Below the pieces are notes generated by a model, which saw only the letters and a list, made by a program, of their open reading frames with translations, was not told where the DNA came from and searched no databases. A stretch of DNA of 64,000 nucleotides from Clostridia bacterium (GTDB taxonomy: Bacteria; Bacillota; Clostridia; TANB77; UBA1234). Both the position numbers and the translations under genes were made by a program. The first letter of the stretch is position 1, and every line of letters starts with the position of its first letter. Positions 11,101-23,100 of this stretch are shown in pieces. The stretch is from positions 1 to 64,000 of the forward strand of contig JAFUGH010000014.1 of assembly GCA_017469465.1 (NCBI GenBank), written 5' to 3'.

Positions 11101-14100
11101 TATGGAGTAGCACAAAACTTAACAGCAAATACATTAACAAAGACGGGATACACATTTGCAGAATGGACAACAAATCCTGATGGAACAGGTGAAAGTTATA
11201 CGGATGGACAAGAAGTAAATAACTTAACTACTCAAAACAATGGAATCGTAGACTTATATGCACAATGGGAAGTGGCTAATTATACTATTACTTATAACTT
11301 AAATGGTGGAACAGTAGCTACAGAAAATCCAACAACTTACAATGCTTTAAGTGAAACATTTACATTAAATAATCCAACAAAAGAAGGTTATACATTTGTT
11401 GGTTGGATAGGAAGCAATGGTATAACACCACAAACGGAAGTAACAATAACTAAAGGAACAACTGGTGATAAGAATTATATTGCAAATTGGTCAGCAAATA
11501 CTTATGTTGTTAAATTCAATAGTAACGAAGGAACAGGAACAATGGCAGACCAAGCATTTACGTATGGTACAGCACAAAACTTAACTGCTAACACATTCAC
11601 AAGAGAAGGCTATACCTTTACTGGTTGGAACACAGCAGCTGATGGCACAGGAACAGCATATGATGATGGAGCAAGTGTCAATAATTTGACAGCTGAAAAC
11701 AACGGAGTAGTGAATCTATATGCACAATGGAAAGTAAGTATATACAAAATAACATTAAATAACTTAGATGCAACAACGGCAGGAACAACAGAAGTATGGT
11801 ATGAATACAACAAAACGAAAAATATAAATGGCGTAATAGCATATTATTATTCAGATGAAGAATGTACTACTCCTATAAGTAATGGATACTATATTACGAA
11901 GCCGACAAAGACAAGTTATATTTTCCAAGGATACTATACAGGAGAAAATGGAACGGGAACTAATTACGTATCTGCCGACGGAGTATTTATTAATAATGCA
12001 TACAAAACAATGGGAGATAAAACACTATATGCTTATTGGGTAACAGATACCTACAAAATAACATTAGACAATCAAGATGCAACAACAGCAGGAACAACAG
12101 AAGTATGGTATATATATAATACAATAAGACAAGTGGATGGTGTAAGGGTATATTATTATTCAGATGAAGAATGTACTACTCCTGTAAGTGATGGATACTA
12201 TATTACTAAGCCAACAAAGACAGGTTATACATTCCAAGGATATTACACAGGAGAAAATGGAACTGGAACTCAATATGTAGCAGAAAATGGATCGTTTATT
12301 AACAATGCATACCAAACAATGGGAGATAAGACATTATATGCTAAATGGACAGTAAATAGCTATACTGTCAAATTCAACGCTAATAATGGTGCAGGCACAA
12401 TGGAAGACCAAGCATTTACATATGGCACTGCACAAAACTTAACTGCTAACACATTCACAAGAGAAGGCTATACCTTTACTGGTTGGAACACACAAGCAGA
12501 TGGAAATGGAACAGCATACACAGATGGACAAGAAGTAAATAACTTAACAACAGAAAATAATGGAACAGTAAACCTATATGCACAATGGACAGCAAATACA
12601 TATACAGTTAACTTTATTCCAAATAGAAATATTCTTCCTAGTGAATATGTAGAAGTTGGTTATTTGAAAACGGATGGAAATCAATACATTAATCTTGGAC
12701 ATACACATCCTATTAGTACTAACACAAAAGTAGAAATTGGAGCTGAATATGGTAGAAGTTGGTTATATGGATATACCGCAGGAGAAGGTGGAAGATATGG
12801 TGGAACACAAACTAGCTTGTATACTGGTTCTGCTAATGCATCATGGACGGGAGATGAAGCTTATCATGATTATGTACTGGACCATTCAAGTGGTGCTACG
12901 ATAGATGGAACTGTATATAGCTTAACGGAAACACCTTCTGGAAGTTCTGGTACAAGAGATATTTACTTATTTAGATCACTAAATTCAACAGTATTCGTTG
13001 AAGGAAAAATCTATTACTACAGACAATATGAAAATGATACTTTAGTATACAATTTAATACCATGCTATAGAGTTAGCGATAATGTAGCGGGTATGTATGA
13101 TTTAGTAAGTAATACATTCTTTACAAATGCAGGAACAGGATCATTTACAACAGGATATAGAGCCCAACAATTTACATATGATGTAGCACAAAACTTAACA
13201 ATAAATAGTTATACAAGAGCTGGATATACATTTGATAAATGGACTGTAAATGCAGATGGTACAGGAACAGCATTCACAGATGGACAAGAAGTAAATAACT
13301 TAACAACAGAAAATAATGGAACAGTAAACCTATATGCACAATGGAGAGCAGCACAATATGTATTAACAATAGATCCTATGGGAGGCGTTTTATCAAAATC
13401 AAAAGGTTGGTCATCTGGAACTATTCCTGGAACACTAACTAAAACCATAACATATGGCGGAACATATGGTAATCTTCCATCACCAACAAAAACCGGATAT
13501 AGTTTTGTTGGATGGTTTACTGAAGAAAATGGTGGAGAACAAATAACAAGCACAACAACAGTTACAAGAGCGGAAGATCATACATTATACGCACATTGGA
13601 ATGCAAATAAATATACTGTAAAATTTAACGCTAATGAGGGAACAGGCACGATGGCAGACCAAGCATTTACGTATGGTACAGCACAAAACTTAACAGCTAA
13701 CACATTCACAAGAACAGGATACACATTTGATAAATGGACTGTAAATGCAGATGGCACAGAAACAGCATATGAAGATGGAGCAAGTGTAAATAACTTAACA
13801 GCTGAAAACAATGGAGTAGTAAATCTATATGCACAATGGACTGCAAATACGTATCATGTAACTTATGTAGATGAAAACATCATAGAAGATAATCAAATTC
13901 AAACAAGTATTGCTGATGCAGGAGATTCCATTACGTACAATAATGGGGTATACACCATTAACAAGGCATCTCAATATACAGGTTTATACATCCCAGCAAG
14001 TAAGTTTGAAGTAGGAAAAACGTATGCATTACGTTTCCAAATTCAAAAGACGGCAGGAACCTTGCAAAATATTGGTGGACATGCAGGTAAAACAACACAA

Positions 14101-17100
14101 AAATCATTTACAATTGATGGTGCAAATTCTGTCAATACTTATGATCAACCTCATAAAGGAAATGGAAATATACCTAATGATACTAATGTTCATACGGTTG
14201 AATTCGTGTTTACTTATACTGGTGTTGGAGGTAATTCAGCAACGATGGAGGTGTTCATCCAACCAAACAGAGCAAAGACGGATAGTGTAACGGTGAACAT
14301 TTCTAAGATTGCATTATACGAAGTAGAGCACGAGGCAACGTATACATATGGTCAAGCACTTGGCACATTACCAACAAAAACAAAGACTGGTTATATGTTA
14401 GATGGTTGGTATACAGAGCCAAATGGTGGTACAAAAGTAACAGAAGAAACGACAGTAGGTACACATGATGTTGTTTACTATGCACATTGGAATACAAACC
14501 AATACTCAGTAAAATTCAATGCTAACAACGGAACAGGCATCATGGCAGACCAAGAATTTACGTATGGTACAGCACAAAACTTAATAGCAAACAGCTTTAC
14601 AAGAGCAGGTTATACATTTGCTGGTTGGAACACACAAGCAGATGGCAATGGAACAGCATATGCAGATGGAGCAAGTGTCAATAACTTAACAGCTGAAAAC
14701 AACGGAGTAGTAAATCTATATGCGCAATGGACAGCACAATCTTATACCGTTACATTTGACCCTGGCGATGGTGCATCGGTAAATACTACCTCAAAGACGG
14801 TAACATTTGATAGTGCGTATGGAGAACTACCAACACCAACTAAAGAAGGATATACATTTGATGGTTGGTATGACTATATTGATGCAGGAGATTTTAGCAT
14901 AGCGGCAAAAAATACAGGAGAAGATAGCGATAAATTCCAATACAAAATCGTTGGAACAGTTCATTCTGGTGTAAAATATACTGTTACCATGGACTCTGCA
15001 AGAGTAACAGAAGGAACAGCAACTCAATTTAGTGTGATTGTTTATGATTTTGGTGGAGTTGGAAGCGTTGTTAATTTGAAGAAGAACTTTGGCGAAAACT
15101 TAAGGTTTGACGTGAATGTGCCAGCTGGCTACGAAGATAAAGAGTTGAAGTTGTTAATTTATTCAGGTCCTGCAGGAAGCACAAGAGGCGTAGGCACAGA
15201 ATTTGAAAATGTAGTGGCTTGGTCAAATGATACCAATGCGTTTACCGAAAATACAGTAGTATTCATGCCATTTGATCACACACTAAAAGCAAGATGGACA
15301 GGAATTGACTATAACGTTACATTTGACCCAAATGGTGGAACAGTAAATCCAACCTCAAAGACAGTAACATATGGTAGTGCGTATGGTGAATTACCAACAC
15401 CAACGAAAGAAGGATATACTTTTGAAGGTTGGGCTGGTAAGAACTTGCTTGATTATGAAGAAGTATTAGATATTAATAACGGTACTGTTACTCAAGTAGA
15501 ATTAAATGGTGTTCAAACATTATCTTGGATGAATAATGCTACAGGCGTTGATGCATTCATTATGAAAGGAGCATTTAAAGAAAATACACAGTATACTATT
15601 TCAGGTAGATTTGCAAGTTCAAAAGAAAATAGACAAATAAGATTCTACTATACAGATGGAACTACTTCATATGTAATGGAACAAGATGGTTCATATACAC
15701 CTAATACATTTGCTAACTTTAGTGCAACAAGCTCAGCTAATAAGACATTAGACCATATTGGTGGTTTATATCATACATCAGAAAGAATGTATCTAGAAAT
15801 AGATTCATTGCAAATTGAAGAAGGCACATTGGCTACTGCATATGAACCTTTCGGAATCAGAACAGCAGATACTATTGTATCAGTAGCAGATAATCACAAA
15901 CTAAATGCATTATGGAGTGCAAACAAATATAGTGTTAGATTCAATGCTAATGGTGGAACTGGCACAATGGCAGACCAAGCATTTACATATAATAAAGCAC
16001 AAAACTTAACTGCTAATACGTTCACAAGAACAGGATACACATTTGATAAATGGACTGCAAATGCTGATGGAACCGGAACAGCTTATACGGATGGACAACA
16101 AGTCAACAACTTAACCACGATAAGTGGAGATGTAATTAATTTATATGCACAATGGGTAGCACACGAATATGATGTTTACTTTAGTCCTAATAGAGCTATT
16201 TTACCAAGTGGATATACAGAGCTTGATTATATTGAAAGCACCGGTACACAGCACATCATAACAGATTTTGTACCTGATAACGCAACTGGTATATCAATTC
16301 GATTAGCTCCAAAAGAATTAACAGCCAATGACCAAGTATTCTTTGGAACAGGTAATACAGAGAGTGCGGGTTACTGGTTTGGCTCAAGAGAAAATGGATA
16401 TTATCGTTGGAATACATTATATAGTGGTGCAAATGGTAAGACGAGTTATGTCACTTTAAATGTGGACAGAATTGACGAAATTAGAATGAACTACAAGAAT
16501 AATCGTAGGTTAGAATTAAATGGAACATCATACTATCAAGGTTTACCTACATTAGAAGAAAAGACGTTACCTTTTGCTATCTTTGGATATAATAATGATA
16601 TTAATAATGAAGTTACATTAAATGCTAAGATGAGATTCTATGGAATGGAAGTAACACAAGGTAGTAGCTTAGCAGCACATTATGTTCCATGCTATAGAAA
16701 TAGTGATGGTAAGGCTGGTGTATATGATATTGTTGGAAATACTTTCTATACAAATCAAGGTACTGGTGAATTCATAAAAGGATATGTAACACAACATTTT
16801 GTTTATGGAACAGAGCAAAACTTAATAGAAAATACATATACAAGTGGAGGACAAGACTTTATTGGTTGGAATGATATCCCTAATGGAACAGGAACACAAT
16901 ATGAAGACGGACAAGTTGTTAGCAATTTGTCAGCTGTTAGTGGAGATACAGTAGTTTTATATGCACAATGGACAAGTAGTAAAATGATAATAAATATGTA
17001 TCCTAATAGATTAGCTCCTGGATATATAGAACTAGATTACATTGAAGGTACAGGAACACAATATATTACGACGGATGTGATTCCTACTAATACTACAGGT

Positions 17101-20100
17101 GCACAATTGAAAATGGTTAACAAAGGTTCAGCATCTAACTTAGTTTACTTTGGTTGTGGAACAGCAGAAAATGATGGCTTCTGGATTGGTAACAGTAGTA
17201 ATAGATTCTATGCAAGATTTGATACATTATTCTCAAATGGTAATGGCAATATGTTAGTTACACCAACTATATCAAATAACGTAAATTATACTTTTGAATT
17301 GAATTATTTAAATGATAGAACGATTAAACGTAATGAAACCACTTTTGTGAATAATCTTCCTACCTTGAGTAGCAAGACGTCACCAATCACAATTTTTGGT
17401 TATTACAACCCGAATGATGATTTGGTACATCTTCCAGGTAAATATCAACTATATGAATTTAGAATTTCAGAAGGCAGCGAGATTATTAGAAATTATGTTC
17501 CATGCTATAGGATGGCTGATGGCATAGTTGGTTTATATGAAACAATGAATGGTGTATTCTATCCAAGTGAAGGAACGGATGTATTTATTCCTGGTAATGA
17601 GATTAAAACAACACAAGAAATTTATTATGAACATAGTGACAACTTAGTAGCAAATACTTACACAAAGGACGGAGTTACATTTATCAACTGGAACACAGAA
17701 TCTGATGGAAGCGGAACAACTTACACAGATGGGCAATTAATAAATTATACAAATCCAAGCAGTGAAGTAGTTAATTTATATGCACAATGGGCAGGAGACT
17801 CTGTAATAACTATTAATGCTGGTCATGGTATTAGTGCTGTATCGCTTGATGGTTGGACAAATGCAGGAACAAGTAGCATGAGTAAAACGGTAAGTGGAAA
17901 TACTACAATTGACTTAAGCACAATTACCTTGACTTATAAGAATGGATATGAAGGTGCTGGTTATACATTAACAAGTGGCAACGGTACGATTACAGGAAGC
18001 AACTATACGGTAGGAAGCGAAGATGCAGTAATAACTGTTGAAGCTACTGGTTTAGTAACGCCTGCTGCACCTACAGTAAGTGGAGGAACTACAAAAGTAT
18101 ATGGACAATCACCAATTGTATTATCTGGTACAACTGCAACGTCTTATGATAGTGACGTAACCCTATATTATTCATTTGGATATTCAACTGAGTATATGGG
18201 AACACCAGATAACTGGACTAGTGCATCAAGTTCTAATAATCATTCTATACCAACTGATTTTAGAGGAACTCGTTTCTACTATGGTAAAGTGTATGCAAGT
18301 GATGGAACGTTAACATCTAGTGTGTCAAATCAATCACAAAAAGCATATGTTACAGTTGCAAATGCAAGAGTTAACTTTAATCCTTCAAGTGGAGTGCTAG
18401 ATGGAAGCGATAAGAGATATGTATCATATGACTCTTTAAATATTTACACTGCACATAATTCTAGTGATGCTATACCACTAGTTAGAGAAGTGATTCCAAA
18501 CTTAAGCTCATATTCGGTAGAAGATGAGGTTGAAGTTGGAGGACAATTATTCTATATTATGAATATTGATGGCGACCAAGTTACACTTATATCAAAGGAT
18601 TCTATTGGATATGGACAATATTCAGCAAGTGCTTACTGGAGTAATTATCCAGATGTAGTAAATGGAGTACAAAGACCATATGTTTATGATAGTAATGCAA
18701 TGGTTTATAGTAATGTAAATAATTTTGCAAACCAAATAGCAAGTGCTGTTGGAGCTAATGTAAGTGGAAGATTGATTTCTTACGAAGAAGCAAATGCATT
18801 AAGTGTAGCTAAGAGATCATTAAGTGGTAAATCTTATTGGACAGGTTGTGTTTCAACTGGTAGCAGTATGGTTGTTGCTAAATCAGATGGTACATTTGGA
18901 AGTAATGTTATATATTCTGGAAGTTATATTCGTGCAGTAATTACGTTTAATAACAAGGTATATGCACTTCCAACAGCAAGTAGAGAAGGATATAACTTTA
19001 ATGGTTGGTGGTCAGCAAGTAACGGAGGAATACAAGTTGTTGATGCAAACAGAAATGTTTTATTAAATAAGTCACCTTGGACAAATGCTAATGGATTCAT
19101 TCGTACAACAGCAACTGATTCTGCTTCTGTTAATATGTTATATGCACATTGGACACCAATAACATATACAATAACATACAACTTAGATGACGGAACAGTA
19201 AGTGGTACTAATCCAACAAGTTATTCAATAGAATCAAGTGCAATAAACTTAATTGCACCAACTAAGACAGGATACACATTTGCAGGCTGGACAGGAAGTA
19301 ATGGAAGTACACCACAAACTGAAGTAACAATTCCGGCAGGAAGTACAGGAGATAGAACATACACAGCAAATTGGACAGTAAATACTTATAGAGTAACTTT
19401 GAATCCTAATGAAGGAATTGTAAGTCCAACCTATATAGATGTAACTTACGGTGGAACATATGAAGGATTGCCAACACCAATGAGAACAGGATATAGTTTT
19501 AATGGTTGGTATACTGAATTAAATGATGGAACTCAAGTAAATGCTGAGGATACAGTTACAATAACTTCAAATCAAACATTATATGCACATTGGACACCAA
19601 ACGAATATACCATAACATTAAATAATCAAAGTGCAACAAATGCAGGAACAGCTCAGATATATGAGACATATGAAACAAAATTCTCGCTAACAAGTGGTGG
19701 AGCTGAAATGACAACAAGTACCAATGCAATCAATGTTCCAACTAGAACAGGCTATGCATTTGAAGGATATTACACAGAAAGAAATGGAGCAGGAACGCAA
19801 ATAATAGATGCTAATGGATTTATCACAGCAGGAGCAAGTACAACTCTATTTAATGAAAATGGAACATTGTATGCAAAATGGAGAGATGTAACGAACCCAA
19901 GCTTAACGCTTTCTAAAGAAACAAGTCAAGACGGATTTGAAGATTGGGAATTATCTGGAGGAGCATTTATTGATGATAATGGAACATTACATTTACAAGA
20001 TTCTACTTCCGTTGCAAAATCAAGATATTATCAAGCAGAAGAGCCTTGGTATGTAACTTATGATGCTTATGTAACTACAGTAATTCCTGACAAATCAAAT

Positions 20101-23100
20101 GGCGGAAGCTACTTTAAGAGTGAGTATTATAATTCTGAATTAACAAAGATTAATAATAAGGCAAATCAAGCAAGCAACGAATGGAAAAATACATCATTAG
20201 CATTAAATGTATGGACCAATCTAGACTTCTCAAGTATAGCCAATAATAACAAATTATACGGTGGTAATATAAAATACATTACATTACAACTTGAAGAGAA
20301 TACTACATATAGTAAAAACCCAGAAAGAATAAAGAATTTGAAAGTACATGGACAATTATGGTCATCATTCTATGACATAAAAGTAACTGCCTCTGATAGT
20401 GAAAGTGGTGTAAAAACAATTAAATATGCTTTAGGAGATAGAAGTGCAGATTATTTTGAAACAGACGGAATTGTTGTTACAGAAAATATAATAAGAGTTA
20501 CAGAGAATGGAATCTATACAGTATGTGTAGAAGACAAAGCTGGAAATAAAACGATACAAACAATTGCAATTAACAAAATTGATAAAACAGCACCAACAAG
20601 CACAGCACCTACATATACAAACACAGCAAATAGTATTACTGTAACAAATGGACAAGTAGATAATGAATCTGGATTGTTAAAAGTTGAATATGCTATAAAA
20701 CAAGCTGGAGGAGAATATGGAGCTTGGCAATCAAGTAATGTGTTTAGTGGATTAAGATCTTCTACGACTTACAGTATTAAGACACGTGCAACTAATAATG
20801 CAAACTTAAAAACAGAATCGCAAGAAGCATCTGTAACAACAGATACAATAGAGTATACTATTACGTTAGATAATCAAGGGGCAACAACACCTGGAACAGA
20901 AACCATTTATGAAATTTATGAAAATAGGTATTCATTAACAAGTGGTGGTACAGCAATGACACCAAGTACAAATCCAATAACAAAACCGGAGAAAACAGGA
21001 AGTAGATTTACAGGATATTACACAGAACCAGATGGAGCTGGAACTCAAATAATAGATGCTAATGGACACATAACAGCAGTAGCAAGTAATACTCAGTTCG
21101 AATCAAATAGTACAATTTATGCAAATTGGTCAGTGAATACGTGGTTGGTAACATTTGATGCAAGAGGTGGAATCACAAGCGAACCAACAAGGATTGTATC
21201 GTATGGCTCAGAATTAGGAACCTTACCAACTGTAGAATATGTAAATCATATTTTTAAAGGCTGGTATACAGCACCAACAGAAGGAACACAAATATCAGCT
21301 TCAACAATAATAACGGAAAATGAGACATATTATGCTCAATGGGAAGATGCGATTGCTGAAATAAATGGAACGTATTACGCATCATTAACAAATGCTCTTG
21401 CAACAGTAACAACAGATACACCAACAACAATTAGATTAGTAAATGATACAAGCGAAATTATTACGATAAGCGGAGACCAAAATATTACATTTGATTTTGG
21501 AACATATACTTTAAGCAATAATGGAGCTAGTACTGTTATTGAAAACTTTGGAAATCTTACATTTATAACAGGAAATATAACAAGTAATACAACGGTAGCA
21601 GCTATTATTAATAGATCAGAAGCAACCTTACAAATTACTGGAGGAAGAATTGAGACAACTGGTACTAGTCATGCAGTTTATAATGATGGTGGAACAGTAG
21701 ATATTTCGGGGGGTTATATAAGTGCAACAGCAAAAGTTGAGAGTAGTAACAAGAGAGGAACAGTACAAAATCAAAGCGGAACGATGACAATAACGGGTGG
21801 AACGATAGTGTCTCCGTACAAAGTAGCACCTTCTGGTGGGCATACTACAGGTTATGCAGTAACCAATAAAGGTGGAACAATGACAATAGGAATAAAAGAA
21901 GGACAAGTAGATACTACTTCACCAAATATATCTGGAGAACAATATGGTATTAATAATGAAGTCGCAATTAACTTATATGATGGAAATATTAAAGGAAAAA
22001 CAGGAGGTCTTTCTTCTTATCAATCTAATAGAATTTCAGATAAGGAGACAAATTATTCTGTAAAACATTATAAAGTAGGTTTATATGATTGTGTATTTTT
22101 CGTAATGAAACATACGGCAACATTTGATCCAAATGGTGGAAAACTAGATACGACTAAAATAACTAAAGAGGAAAGACAACCACTAGGAACATTACCACTT
22201 CCAACTTATCCCGGCCATTCTTTCGTGGGATGGTTTACGAGTAAAACAGGTGGAACACAGATTACATCAGATACACTTATGGGAAATGATGATGTAACAT
22301 ATTATGCACATTGGGAAGTATCTCCTCCTGCTGTTGTAGATGGTCAAGAATATAGTACCATACAAGAGGCTATAAATAGTGGAACTAATGTTGAAATTGA
22401 TGTTATAGCTGATTCATGTGAACAGTTAGTAATTGCTAGAGGTCAAGATGTAACGATTAATTTGGATGGTCATACGGTAAGCAATACTATAATTGATGGT
22501 AAAGCTGTCGGAATTGTACAAAATAATGGAACACTTACAATTATAGGTGGAGTATTTGATTCAACGAGAGCATCAGCATCTGCGATAGATAATAATCCGG
22601 GGGGAGTCTTGGTAATAGACGGATTAAGAATTGTTGCAAAAGGAACGGATAATAATTCAAGTAATAAACAGGCGGTGTATAATGATAATGCTAGATGTAC
22701 AATAAAAGGTAATACTTACTTAGAATCAAAAGCATCTGACGCATATAAGGATAAATGGAATAATCTTGTTCCAAGAAGTACAGTTCATAATATAAATGGA
22801 GGAACAATGATAATAGAATCAGGAACAATAATAAATAAATTACCTAGAACAACAACCTCTGCTAATCAAAATGCTGCTATTGCAAATGGACCTAATTCAA
22901 CTTTAATAATAGGAATAAAAGATGGAAGTTATAATCAAGAAAGTCCTACATGTATTGGTAAGAAATATGGTGTATATAATACAGGAACAGTATTTAATTA
23001 CTATGATGGAACATTTAGTGGTACAACTGCAGCTATTTATGGTACTGAACCAAATGAAATTGAAGATTATCATGACTTAGAAGAAACGACAGAAGTAATT

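Noticed and set aside
13209-13811. Antisense ORFs across the giant gene
   Set aside because: Long antisense frames arise from the repetitive codon pattern of the B-repeats and have no ribosome sites.
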